A DNA stretch of 64,000 nucleotides, taken from Gilvimarinus japonicus. Lineage in GTDB: Bacteria > Pseudomonadota > Gammaproteobacteria > Pseudomonadales > Cellvibrionaceae. Position numbers and translations under genes: made by a program. The notes under the pieces were generated by a model. It did not search any database. It saw nothing but the letters and a program-made list of their open reading frames with translations, and had not been told where the DNA came from. This document shows, piece by piece, positions 1 through 8,359 of this stretch; the first letter of the stretch is position 1; every line of letters begins with the position of its first letter. Location of the stretch: contig NZ_AP031500.1 of assembly GCF_042847215.1 (NCBI RefSeq), forward strand, positions 1,426,001 to 1,490,000. Direction: 5' to 3'.

Positions 1-665
1 GCATCCATATTGCCCATGTACAGGCAACCCTCTAAGCCTTGCGCAATATTGGCCAAGCCGCGCGTAATTTTTCGTGTGACAAAAGTCTCCCCTCGGCGGG
101 GTGACTCGTGGTTAAACAAAATACCGTTACAGGCATACATGCCATAAGATTCACGGTAGTTTATGGTAATCCAATAAGCGTACAGCTTGGCTGCGGCATA
201 GGGCGAGCGTGGGTAAAAGGGCGTGGTTTCTTTTTGCGGAGTTTCCTGCACCTCACCAAAAAGCTCAGAGGTAGATGCCTGGTAAAACTTGGTCTTTTTT
301 TCCATTCCACAAATACGAATGGCTTCCAGCAAGCGAAGCGTACCTAATGCATCCACATCGGCGGTATATTCAGGCGATTCAAATGAGACAGCCACATGCG
401 ACTGTGCCCCCAGGTTATAAACCTCATCTGGCTGCACTTCTTGAATAATGCGAATCAGGTTGGTGGAGTCTGATAAATCTCCGTAATGCAGCACAAAATT
501 CTGGTTGTCAACATGTGGGTCTTCATAAATATGGTCAACTCGCTGAGTATTAAACAGCGAGCCACGGCGCTTAATACCGTGAACCTGGTACCCTTTCTCT
601 AATAAAAGCTCCGCTAAATACGAGCCGTCCTGGCCGGTGACACCGGTGATAAGTGCTTTTTTCAA
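1..665 (-). CDS. gmd: GDP-mannose 4,6-dehydratase, N-terminal 221 residues (cut by window edge)
   Basis: Converts GDP-D-mannose to GDP-4-keto-6-deoxy-D-mannose, the precursor of GDP-fucose, GDP-rhamnose and perosamine. The reverse complement reads MKKALITGVTGQDGSYLAEL at the start, a Rossmann GxxGxxG motif. It continues through TSELFGE and SPYAAAKLYAYW (catalytic Thr/Glu and YxxxK) and ESPRRGETFVTRKI, all hallmarks of Gmd. The start codon is TTG (complement of 663-665), preceded by GGAAGG at 4 nt, so an ATG-only search misses the gene. The family is about 370 residues; the rest lies left of the window. It is the last gene seen of the minus-strand glycan cluster, 333 bp from its upstream neighbour. 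The family call is near certain; the end product in this cell is unknown. Confidence 0.95.
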   Translation of the reverse strand, partial: MKKALITGVTGQDGSYLAELLLEKGYQVHGIKRRGSLFNTQRVDHIYEDPHVDNQNFVLHYGDLSDSTNLIRIIQEVQPDEVYNLGAQSHVAVSFESPEYTADVDALGTLRLLEAIRICGMEKKTKFYQASTSELFGEVQETPQKETTPFYPRSPYAAAKLYAYWITINYRESYGMYACNGILFNHESPRRGETFVTRKITRGLANIAQGLEGCLYMGNMD

Positions 666-998
666 TTTACCTTCCTAAATATCTAAGTTGTCAATTGTTT
701 CAGTGTTGGTACATTTTTTTCAAGAGGTGTAATCGGAAACAAATGCGAAGTATAGAATGCCGTAATGGGTCAGTTCGTAGTTGTGTTTACTTTCCTCCAA
801 CAAAAAGCGCCTCAGCCTCACTATTCCTTAAGCTTTATCTCGACACGATATTTCCTTTGTCGGACATGGACTGTCAAAATAGTTCCTTTACCTAGATGGT
901 ACGGTTTAAGCTATATGGCTTAAACTGTATCAAACATGGGGGTACACTATTGTGTGCCACAATACGAAATAAATATAAGCCGTCTCTCTTTTTAATAT
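666..998. other. intergenic region upstream of gmd
   Basis: A 333-bp gap between gmd and the kdsB-like gene, probably carrying the gmd promoter. The only clear structure is the inverted repeat at 901-928. A small open frame on the plus strand here has no recognisable features and is probably chance. Confidence 0.6.
901..928. repeat. inverted repeat, 11-bp arms
   Basis: Arms 901-911 and 918-928 (GTTTAAGC against GCTTAAAC at the core, one mismatch overall) surround a 6-nt spacer. There is no adjoining T-run, so a regulator-binding site or a weak stem downstream of the kdsB-like gene fits better than a classic terminator. Function is not established. Confidence 0.5.
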
Positions 999-1751
999 TT
1001 AATTCAGTTTTTGAGCCGTTAAAAATCTCTCGACTTTTAATATGTCTGAAGGAGTATCAACAGCGATAGAAGAAACATTGGTCTCTTCCATCTTGATTTG
1101 CAACCCCATATCAATAAATCTTAGCAATTCAACATCCTCAAACTGCTCATTAATTGTCTTGGCGCGTGCTGCAAAAGTTTTCAGTGCATTCTTAGTGTAA
1201 CCATATATCGGAATTTGCTGCTTAAAGTTTGGCACCATGCCGGCTTTGGAGAACGGTACTGGAAGTCTAGACATGTACATGACTTCATCAAGCTCATTGG
1301 TGATCACTTTAATAATTGTATCGCTGTTAATCTCTGTCTCGTCTGTAATGTATTTATATAGATTGTACGCTGCATAATTATCCCCGTGCACTGAAAATAA
1401 AGTGAGTATTTGGTCGATACTTTTTGGGTCAATTACAGGTTCGTCGCCTTGTATATTAATGTATAAGTCGTAATCTAGTTGCTCGCTGACCTCATAAACT
1501 CTATCGGTTCCGGTAAGGCACCCGGAGCTTGTCATGCAGCATGGAATATTTTCGGTGTGACAAAACTCCAAAATTCGAGGGTCATCTGTAGCAACAATAG
1601 CATCATTTAACAGACTAGATTGTTTGACTTGATTATATGTTCTCAGGATCATAGGGACGCCGGCAATCTTGGCCAGTGGTTTCCCCTCAAATCTTGATGA
1701 ATTGTATCTGGCAGGTATTACCCCCAGAACTGTTCCAACATTTTTAGTCAT
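999..1751 (-). CDS. kdsB: KdsB-family CMP-sugar synthetase (3-deoxy-manno-octulosonate cytidylyltransferase-like)
   Basis: Transfers CMP from CTP to a 3-deoxy-octulosonate-type acid sugar. Its 250 residues match the family length. Residues 12-26 carry the nucleotide-binding signature IPARYNSSRFEGKPL and residues 99-105 carry NIQGDEP, the metal-binding Asp region. It is the last gene of a tight four-gene unit (NeuA-like, AroB-like, SDR, this), starting 6 bp after the SDR stop. A housekeeping kdsB normally sits next to lpxK, not in a glycan cluster, so this is probably a dedicated paralogue. Its substrate may be Kdo or a related acid made by the neighbours; sequence alone does not decide. Confidence 0.85.
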   Translation of the reverse strand: MTKNVGTVLGVIPARYNSSRFEGKPLAKIAGVPMILRTYNQVKQSSLLNDAIVATDDPRILEFCHTENIPCCMTSSGCLTGTDRVYEVSEQLDYDLYINIQGDEPVIDPKSIDQILTLFSVHGDNYAAYNLYKYITDETEINSDTIIKVITNELDEVMYMSRLPVPFSKAGMVPNFKQQIPIYGYTKNALKTFAARAKTINEQFEDVELLRFIDMGLQIKMEETNVSSIAVDTPSDILKVERFLTAQKLN

Positions 1752-1757
1752 TTATTT

Positions 1758-2519
1758 TTACCATGCGTCCCAACCGCCATCAACGTGAAGCGTCGTGCCG
1801 GTGACATAATCAGACATACTCGATGATAGATAAAGGCAGGCATTTGCTACATCGGTCCCAGAGCCCCACTTTCTCATAGGTGTTCGCTCTATTGTGAAGT
1901 TGTACAAATCACTCTTTTTCTTGAAGGATTCTGCATAGGAGGTTTCACAGAAGCCGGGAGCTATAACGTTGACATTGACTCCGGACTCAGCCCATTCAGC
2001 AGCTATGCACTTGGTAAGTGTGATAATGGCACCTTTAGAGGCGCCATAGCCCGCCAGCTCTGGAAGACCATTGGATCCGATGATTGACGCCATATTAACA
2101 ATCTTTCCACTTTGACGTTGCAGCATGTGTGTACCCACTGCTTTACAGAATAAAAAGGTACTGCCAGTGTTGACCGTCATAACCTTCTGCCACTCGTCCC
2201 AGCTAATATCTGTAAACGCTTTCCTAAACCGTATTCCCGCGTTATTTATCAGCACATCAATTTTTCCAAACTGATTGATAACTCTGTCCACAAACTCGTT
2301 TACTGTAGATTCATCTGAAGCGTCACCAGCCATGCATAGTATGCGGTTTTCATTCAAATCCAATTGGCGTGTGAGCTCATTCAGGTCGTCTTCTGTGCGG
2401 CTAATTAGTGCCAATTTTGCGCCATGCTCCGCAAATACTCTGGCGCAATCGCGCCCAATGCCTTTGCCCGCACCGGTAATGATACACACTTTATCTTGCA
2501 GTAATGTGGTGGATGTCAC
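1758..2519 (-). CDS. short-chain dehydrogenase/reductase (SDR, FabG-like)
   Basis: A classical NAD(P)-dependent SDR of 253 residues. It has TGAGKGIG at 15-22 (cofactor binding), NNAG at 92-95, Ser145, and the catalytic YGASK with Tyr158 and Lys162. The start is GTG; its ribosome site AAGGAG lies in the last codons of the upstream AroB-like gene, implying translational coupling (3 bp between genes). FabG-like SDRs in glycan loci usually oxidise or reduce a ring carbon of a sugar or cyclitol. The context suggests it acts on the product of the AroB-like cyclase or on the acid sugar activated by the KdsB-like enzyme. The substrate is inference. Confidence 0.85.
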   Translation of the reverse strand: MTSTTLLQDKVCIITGAGKGIGRDCARVFAEHGAKLALISRTEDDLNELTRQLDLNENRILCMAGDASDESTVNEFVDRVINQFGKIDVLINNAGIRFRKAFTDISWDEWQKVMTVNTGSTFLFCKAVGTHMLQRQSGKIVNMASIIGSNGLPELAGYGASKGAIITLTKCIAAEWAESGVNVNVIAPGFCETSYAESFKKKSDLYNFTIERTPMRKWGSGTDVANACLYLSSSMSDYVTGTTLHVDGGWDAW

Positions 2520-2522
2520 TCC

Positions 2523-3665
2523 TCACTCCTTAATTATTAGGTTGAATGTTTCCTCGATGAGGCTAAACGGAACGTCATTATACACATCCGCCGAGCCGAT
2601 ACTGTCCGCCAGAATCAACCGAAGCTTGTTGTCTAAGCGCTTTTTATCTTTCACAACATTATCAAGACAGCTGCGTATGAGGCGGTCACGATCAAAGCCC
2701 AATAAAGATGAGCTTACCTCAACAGGCAATCCATATTCCTTGAGTATCTTTTCTAACGAATACTCTATCTCAGAATCGATACCAAGGTGACGCGAGGCAA
2801 TATGTGCGACGGCCATGATGCCTATTGAAACGCCCTCTCCATGTCTTAGCTGCTCTTGTCCATATTTGTCCACAGTTGAGATTTCGATAGCATGTCCAAG
2901 TGTGTGCCCGTAATTTAACAGCAGGCGCTTGCCTCCTTCTTTTACGTCCCCCTGTACATGCCGGATTTTTATATGGATTGTTCTTTCGATAAAATCGGTA
3001 ACGTAGCTGGGCTCTCGCGAGAGGATTTTCGCCTTGTTTTGACTAAGGTGATCAAAGAAAAGCTTGTCGTGAATAATGGCGCACTTTATTACTTCAGCGA
3101 GACCAGAGCGGTAGTCTCTTTCTGAAAGTGAGGCAACCAAGTTCAAGTCAATAAGGTTAAGGATTGGGTGATAATAACTACCGATACCATTGATGGTGCT
3201 TCGAAAGTTGATGGCGGTTTTCCCTCCAACACTACTATCAACCATGGCTAGCAGTGTTGTTGGGATGTGAACAAGGTTCATACCGCGAAGCCATGTGCTA
3301 GCAATAAAGCCAGACATGTCTCCAATGACGCCTCCCCCCAGAGCGATCAGCGTCGAATCTCTGGCGAAGTTGTACTCCTCAAGTTTAGAATAAACTTTTA
3401 GCGCTTCATTAATGTTTTTATTTCCCTTTCCTGCTTGCAAAGCATGCAATAGAACATCAAATCCTGCTTGCTCGAGAAGCTTGCGCAGAATACTAATGAC
3501 GGTGTTTTCAAAAAAAACATCATAAATAAGTATGACTTTCTTATTTTTTGTGGCGTCAGTAATGTATTGGGGGAGTCTTTGAATGACATCCTTTCCAATG
3601 TATAGCGGGTAGGGTGTTCCATCCAAGTTTACACTAATTTTTGCGTCAGATTTCATGCTACACAT
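2523..3665 (-). CDS. AroB-like sugar-phosphate cyclase (3-dehydroquinate synthase superfamily)
   Basis: 380 residues covering the full AroB fold. Seen are GGGVIGDMSGF at 110-120 (NAD binding), VDSSVGGKTA at 142-151, the zinc ligands Glu191 (LAEVIK), His254 (NYGHTLGHA) and His275 (RHGEG). In ordinary DHQ synthases the segment after GGKTA contains Lys-Asn (GKNMIG in E. coli); here it reads TINGIG, so that Lys is Ile158 while the Asn is kept. The Lys helps bind the substrate in DHQ synthase, so a different substrate, as in other sugar-phosphate cyclases, is plausible. It overlaps the NeuA-like gene by 8 bp; a second ATG at 3656 is an equally possible start. The genomic context argues against a shikimate role, but a redundant aroB cannot be excluded. 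Confidence 0.85.
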   Translation of the reverse strand: MCSMKSDAKISVNLDGTPYPLYIGKDVIQRLPQYITDATKNKKVILIYDVFFENTVISILRKLLEQAGFDVLLHALQAGKGNKNINEALKVYSKLEEYNFARDSTLIALGGGVIGDMSGFIASTWLRGMNLVHIPTTLLAMVDSSVGGKTAINFRSTINGIGSYYHPILNLIDLNLVASLSERDYRSGLAEVIKCAIIHDKLFFDHLSQNKAKILSREPSYVTDFIERTIHIKIRHVQGDVKEGGKRLLLNYGHTLGHAIEISTVDKYGQEQLRHGEGVSIGIMAVAHIASRHLGIDSEIEYSLEKILKEYGLPVEVSSSLLGFDRDRLIRSCLDNVVKDKKRLDNKLRLILADSIGSADVYNDVPFSLIEETFNLIIKE

Positions 3666-4329
3666 CCCAAAACATACCAGAATTTACGATGAGCTCAGCT
3701 ATTGTATAGTCGTCGGGCGTGTTCACCTCATGCCCCTCAAAGTGATCAATGAAATTGAAGAATGGATTTTTTCCAATTCTTTTTCGGTGCTCATTATAGG
3801 TATCTTTTTTGAAGACATACACAGAAGATTGCTCAAAAATAACAGGCGTTATTGTAGATGGTTTTGGGGTGGGTTTGTCGAGCGAATAATTAAGCGGCTT
3901 ATCGTCAAACCAAGAAAGTTTTTGGAAACGGAGCGCCGTTAGAGCTGAGTCGTACCCTTCAAATTTTACAGCATCAATGCATTTTCTTAACGTTTCTGGC
4001 TGCAAAAACGGGCTGTTGGGGTGTATTAGCACGACGATGTCAGTATCTACCTGAGCAAGAAAGGCATCAATGATATCCTCGATGGCAACATCTTCTGAGT
4101 CTAAAGAGGCCGGGCGCTGAAGGTACTGGTAACCTGTGTCGTCGTCAAGGTAATCCAAGACTTTTGTGTCAGAGCAGTAGATATAGGTTTGATCGATTTG
4201 CGGAACCTTGTTTAGTAGTCGCAAAGTATAGTTAATCAGATACTTTCCGCCCAATTTCTTGAGGTTTTTATGCTGCTTCTGATTCGGTCGGTAATCGAGC
4301 CAGTATGGGACAAAAGCTACAATTTTCAT
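3658..4329 (-). CDS. NeuA-like acylneuraminate cytidylyltransferase family protein
   Basis: 223 residues. The chosen ATG (complement 4327-4329) has AGGAG 6 nt upstream; a longer frame to 4374 lacks such a site. The N-terminus KIVAFVPYWLDYRP, then KNLKKLGGKYLINYTL, matches the PLGGKPLIxYTI region of CMP-acid-sugar synthetases. IYCSDTKVLDY and IHPNSPFLQPETLRKCID also fit. The usual Arg-Gly-Gly-Ser-Lys loop is altered, so the nucleotide-binding end is divergent. First gene of the four-gene cassette. Two different CMP-transferase types side by side suggest either two activated acid sugars or one enzyme turned to another role. Family call fairly sure, substrate unknown. Confidence 0.75.
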   Translation of the reverse strand: MKIVAFVPYWLDYRPNQKQHKNLKKLGGKYLINYTLRLLNKVPQIDQTYIYCSDTKVLDYLDDDTGYQYLQRPASLDSEDVAIEDIIDAFLAQVDTDIVVLIHPNSPFLQPETLRKCIDAVKFEGYDSALTALRFQKLSWFDDKPLNYSLDKPTPKPSTITPVIFEQSSVYVFKKDTYNEHRKRIGKNPFFNFIDHFEGHEVNTPDDYTIAELIVNSGMFWDV

Positions 4330-4700
4330 CTTAAACTCCTGTTTTTGAAGCATTGTGAGGTCTAGTTGCCCCATGTTTAATTGGCCGAATGATTAGAGGG
4401 TTAACCTGCATGCAGCATTTGGGGGGCAGTCTTTCTCCGAAACTCGTGTTTGGTCATCCTATATTGTATTGCGTAGCCATTGTGTCGCTAATGGTTATGG
4501 CAATTTTGGTAAATTCTTGAGGAACTAGCCATTTATGTCGCGCTGTCCGGTTAAGCCGGTTCATCAAAGCGTTCTGAGGTGAACATCGCCGTTGTTTCCG
4601 GCTCTGACGCGAAGGGCTTTATTAAAGAAAAAGTTGTAATATTGTGTTGGCGAGAACCCGCCACATTGTAAAGTGTACAAAAAACATTCATGACGTATGC
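4330..4700. other. intergenic region upstream of the CMP-sugar cassette
   Basis: A 371-bp gap that splits the minus-strand cluster and probably holds the promoter of the NeuA-like/AroB-like/SDR/KdsB unit. A small stem (TGGCG/CGCCA, 4648-4663) and a short TTGTA/TACAA inverted repeat near 4667-4681 are present. No open frame with recognisable features was seen. Confidence 0.55.
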
Positions 4701-5498
4701 CTATGTTTGGTAGTTAAAAAAATTCAAAAAGCACTCTAGGTCAATGTTCAACTTAGATATAGTGTCTTGCGATAATTTGGCCTTGTAGTTTCCAGGGTGT
4801 ACTTGACGAACATGATTGGTGGTCTGCTCAGTGTCAGGGATTAAGTCGTGCTTTTGGGCTACTTTTGCAATTAGAGTGTCGTTGATTGGCAGGCCGAAGT
4901 GTTCTGCTACGGATGTCAATAGATCAGGCTTATCGTATATCACGTCTTCATAACGAATAACTTTTGTAGCACTCTTTGGCAGTTTGGATTTATATGCGTT
5001 GAAGTTGTTCATATAGCTTTTTGCTCTAGACAAAACAAACGAGTCTATATCCATCGCATTTACCGATTCGCGCTCTTGTAGTCGCGCCGTGTCTCCTTTT
5101 TTAACTGCATGGGATTTGGCAATTGAGAAATACAGTGAAACCAGCATGTCTCGCGGATCTCTGGTGAGCCATATGCAGTTTGCATTGTTCAGGTCTAGGT
5201 CAAAATGTTTCGGGTAGTGACGAAAGCCAGTGTAAATGACGCCTTCTTCCGAGAACACACTTTTAGCGTCTTCAGCAATCTGTGCTGGATTAATGCCGAG
5301 ATTAAATGCAGCGCCAAACAGCGAAAAACTAGGCACTGAAAGCTCTTTGCAGTAGTCACGTACTAGCCGATCTAGTAAAGTGGAACCGCTTTTTGCAAAA
5401 GCAAATACGAAGCCACTTGGAAACCTTAACTGGCTGGATGGTATTGAGAGGGTGTAGCTCTTACCTTCCGTTGATGTCAATTCTATATTGTTAGTCAT
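4701..5498 (-). CDS. sulfotransferase family protein
   Basis: Predicted to move sulfate from PAPS to a hydroxyl of a sugar acceptor. Of 265 residues, 33-42 read AFAKSGSTLL, the 5'-phosphosulfate loop, and 109-123 read IWLTRDPRDMLVSLY, the 3'-phosphate-binding strand with its Arg and Ser. The C-terminal half has KVIRYEDVIYDKP, another usual sulfotransferase strand. No signal peptide or membrane span, so cytoplasmic. It follows the preceding glycosyltransferase gene by 3 bp, consistent with a shared operon and sulfation of a glycan intermediate. Acceptor unknown. Confidence 0.85.
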   Translation of the reverse strand: MTNNIELTSTEGKSYTLSIPSSQLRFPSGFVFAFAKSGSTLLDRLVRDYCKELSVPSFSLFGAAFNLGINPAQIAEDAKSVFSEEGVIYTGFRHYPKHFDLDLNNANCIWLTRDPRDMLVSLYFSIAKSHAVKKGDTARLQERESVNAMDIDSFVLSRAKSYMNNFNAYKSKLPKSATKVIRYEDVIYDKPDLLTSVAEHFGLPINDTLIAKVAQKHDLIPDTEQTTNHVRQVHPGNYKAKLSQDTISKLNIDLECFLNFFNYQT

Positions 5499-5501
5499 AT
5501 T

Positions 5502-6668
5502 TTAGGTTCTATCAAAATAGTCCAGAAAATTTTTGTAATGATCAAGGCTTTCTTGTCCTAAATATTTAATATAATACTTGGAGCCCTTATTGGTTTCATT
5601 CGATGATGCCGATCCTCGCGCCTTCTTAAACCGATCCTCGGAGTCAAACTCGGCCTCGGGAGGAAAATAAATAGATTCTACTTCGGTACGGTACCTGAGC
5701 ACTTTATAACCTTGGCTGAGCATTTCATAGAGTAACGATGTCGTGTGCCCTACTACGAGACTAATGTCCTCTGGCACTTTCTCGATGAATTTTACTTTTG
5801 GAAACTTCGCTGTATACATTGCTTTTTCGTTGCTTGGGTGGAGTTTGATAACTATTTTTTGTAGCTCTTTTGGTATGGCGGAAAGAACAATCGAAATCAT
5901 ATCAATATTCTGTTGGTCAAATAACTTTTGATCGGTAGCTATTAGTATTCTTCCAGTCTCACTCGATTGATTGTTGAACGTTTTCGGTTCTAGGGTAGGT
6001 TTTCCGACCACTAAAATTTTACTGTCAGGCCGGTACTTGTGGATTAAATTTGCTGTGCAATCTCCCCAAGCGAGGAAGAAGTCCGCTACGTGATTTTTAT
6101 AGTTGACAATATTTATATTGTCGTCATCAAAATATTCCACGTACAAGCCGTGCTGTAATGTTGCGGTTGGTATTTTGCAAAGTTTGAGGGCTTGGCAGAA
6201 GAAGTTTTCTGCTCCTTGCATATCGCTGAAAAAAATCGCTCTGTTTGTGTTCTTGAATGTTTTGCTAAATAAAAAGCAGTAAGTTAAGAGCTTTATGCGC
6301 AAAGCTTGATTTAGGTACGGGTTATTTTCTCTTACTATTTTAGAATGATGATAATTTTTTTTTATGTACCTAATGAGCTCTCCATTCAGGCTGTTCGAAG
6401 TTTGGCGTAAGTCGATAATTGGGTTGTCCGTGGTGCCCGCGATTTTGTCGAGAAGTAGGTCATAATCTGCTCGCGTCATGCTTTTATAAAAAACAGTCTT
6501 GGTGGTTTTTAGATTGGTATAAATGTTGTTGTCAAGCTTTGTGCATTCCTTAATGATGCTCTCCAAGAACTGTTTTTGGGGGTTAATTCGCTTATACCTT
6601 TTGAAATAGTCTCTTTCTTGTGCGAATACTTTTGTAAAGTCAATTTTATCTAGAAGCTCCCACTCCAT
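5502..6668 (-). CDS. GT-B-like capsule/surface glycan glycosyltransferase
   Basis: 388 residues, soluble. The middle reads ATLQHGLYVEY, the Gln-His-Gly motif common to polysialyltransferase-, KpsS- and CDP-glycerophosphotransferase-like GT-B enzymes. Then comes a hinge FFLAWGDCTANLI and a C-terminal LVVGHTTSLLYEMLSQGYKV, matching the donor-site Ser-Ser/Glu region. The first 130 residues are lysine- and tyrosine-rich with no recognised motif. The ATG is 1 nt after the stop of the upstream tandem GT2, with AGGA about 8 nt upstream, so the two are likely coupled. It may use one of the CMP-acid sugars made by the downstream cassette; that is inference. Confidence 0.65.
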   Translation of the reverse strand: MEWELLDKIDFTKVFAQERDYFKRYKRINPQKQFLESIIKECTKLDNNIYTNLKTTKTVFYKSMTRADYDLLLDKIAGTTDNPIIDLRQTSNSLNGELIRYIKKNYHHSKIVRENNPYLNQALRIKLLTYCFLFSKTFKNTNRAIFFSDMQGAENFFCQALKLCKIPTATLQHGLYVEYFDDDNINIVNYKNHVADFFLAWGDCTANLIHKYRPDSKILVVGKPTLEPKTFNNQSSETGRILIATDQKLFDQQNIDMISIVLSAIPKELQKIVIKLHPSNEKAMYTAKFPKVKFIEKVPEDISLVVGHTTSLLYEMLSQGYKVLRYRTEVESIYFPPEAEFDSEDRFKKARGSASSNETNKGSKYYIKYLGQESLDHYKNFLDYFDRT

Positions 6669-6669
6669 G

Positions 6670-8307
6670 CTAACTTCCTCTCAGAATGTTTTCAGCGTTT
6701 CTGCAGAACGCTTTGTAGTAAGCGCTATTTTTTCTAGTGTCCGATAATCCAAAGTTATCTATTTGTACTTTGATTGACTCCAGGTAGGGAGTCAATCCTT
6801 CTTCGCTGGTCCCACCAGCGTAAAAGTTGCATACTAGCGTGTCTACGTGCTTGAATTTAGCGCCGGATTTGTAAAGCTGTATGAACTGATTGTAGTCTGC
6901 CGCACTTTTGAAGGTTAAATCGAATTTGTGTTTTAACAGTGCTGAAGTCTTTGTGAATATTGCTTGGTGGCAAAAGGGCATTCTAATATTGATGGTGTCT
7001 ATTGATTTTGCTTGCTGTAAGGACGCTTGTTTTTCACTGATATATTTTCGATTGCCATAAATGACGTCAAACTTATCATCAAAGTCATTGTTTAGGAAAA
7101 TTCTGTCTATGACATTTTCGTCTGAAAATTCGTCGCCGGCGTTCATGAAAATAGAGTAGTAGCCGGTAGCCAAGTCAATGGCTTTGTTCATTGCATCATA
7201 AATTCCATTGTCAGTTTCTGAAACTGCGACATCGATTACATCAAGGTTTGTATCAATTACTTCTTTAGTGCCATCTATAGAGTTACCGTCTATTACAATA
7301 AACTCCAAGTTGGGGTAGTTTAGTCTCCTAAGGCTTTGTATCGTTCTCAATAGGCCTGCTTTGTCATTATAGACTACCGTTAATACTGAGATTTTTGGGC
7401 ATGAGCGTTTTGAGATGAGGTAGCCTTCATCATTTAGTTTTGTTAGTAGTCGAAGTAAAACTCCTTTCGTGACAGGGTCCCGCTCAAAATTCTTAATCGC
7501 TATAATGCTATTTACGTTGTGTGTTTTTATATTAGAGTTGGTGGTCAAGTCGTTCAGAGCTCGATTTAGGTAGAGCTCACAGCAGTTAAGTGAGATTGAT
7601 TTAATAAAGTGGGTTTTCTTCCATTCTTTTTTATCTTTTAAGTGGCTGAAGGCCGCTAAGGCAGCTTCTGACGCCCCCATAAGAAAACCTTGCCTACTCC
7701 TTCCGCCACTTTTAAAGTTGCAAATCGGAATGGGCGCGTATTGGAAGTTAAAGCCCTCCATATAGCGATCTACTATAAACTTGTAGTCGGCTGCTAGCTG
7801 AAGGTTTTCGTTGTAAGGGTGTTCAAGTAGCACGGTTCTTCGGTTGAAGACCGCCTGATGATAGATCACTTCGGTATACAATATGTTTGATAGGTCGCCA
7901 GCTTTCTCGTAAGTTCTTACCCCATTTACTTCTGTTCTATATCTGTCGCCGTATATGAAGTCGGCGTTTGTATCGGTCTTGGTTATCGCTTCCTCTATTA
8001 CTGTGGGTGAGGCGAACTCGTCAGCAGCGTTCATGAAGATTACGAAGTCGCCGCTGCACATTCTTACAGCTTTATTCATGGCGTTATAGATGCCACTGTC
8101 TGCCTCGCTAACGTAAGCGGAAATGTTATGTTTGTTCTTGGCTACATATTCCTGTGTTCCATCTGTAGATCCCCCGTCTACAACAATATACTCTAAGTTT
8201 CTGTATGTTTGGTTTTTGACACTTTCAGCTGTCAGTCGAAAGTCATCTAATGCGTTAAGCATCACCGTGACAACGGATATTCGAGGTTTGTCTGCTTTTG
8301 GATCCAT
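6670..8307 (-). CDS. tandem two-domain family 2 glycosyltransferase
   Basis: 545 residues containing two complete GT2 (GT-A) domains. The first, from residue 9, has ISVVTVMLN, VVDGGSTDGT (42-51), SGIYNAMNKA and FMNAADE (91-97). The second, from residue 305, has ISVLTVVYN, VIDGNSIDGT, NGIYDAMNKA and FMNAGDE. Both resemble WcaA-like transferases, where MNAxDE replaces a strict DxD. Both end in a similar CNF..GG stretch, so an internal duplication is likely. Such proteins can add two sugars in sequence or build a disaccharide repeat. Soluble; coupled to the following glycosyltransferase. Confidence 0.9.
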   Translation of the reverse strand: MDPKADKPRISVVTVMLNALDDFRLTAESVKNQTYRNLEYIVVDGGSTDGTQEYVAKNKHNISAYVSEADSGIYNAMNKAVRMCSGDFVIFMNAADEFASPTVIEEAITKTDTNADFIYGDRYRTEVNGVRTYEKAGDLSNILYTEVIYHQAVFNRRTVLLEHPYNENLQLAADYKFIVDRYMEGFNFQYAPIPICNFKSGGRSRQGFLMGASEAALAAFSHLKDKKEWKKTHFIKSISLNCCELYLNRALNDLTTNSNIKTHNVNSIIAIKNFERDPVTKGVLLRLLTKLNDEGYLISKRSCPKISVLTVVYNDKAGLLRTIQSLRRLNYPNLEFIVIDGNSIDGTKEVIDTNLDVIDVAVSETDNGIYDAMNKAIDLATGYYSIFMNAGDEFSDENVIDRIFLNNDFDDKFDVIYGNRKYISEKQASLQQAKSIDTINIRMPFCHQAIFTKTSALLKHKFDLTFKSAADYNQFIQLYKSGAKFKHVDTLVCNFYAGGTSEEGLTPYLESIKVQIDNFGLSDTRKNSAYYKAFCRNAENILRGS

Positions 8308-8359
8308 CAGCTTTCTCTATTCTCTTTTATAGAAAATTTTTCCGGTCTCGTACTTTAAC

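Noticed and set aside
653..895. 80-codon open frame in the gap before gmd.
   Set aside because: It starts inside gmd, has no domain and reads against the cluster; gmd itself explains the first part.
4648..4663. Intrinsic terminator after the 4701 sulfotransferase gene.
   Set aside because: The stem has only five base pairs and the nearest T-run is about 15 nt away, so it is too weak to call.
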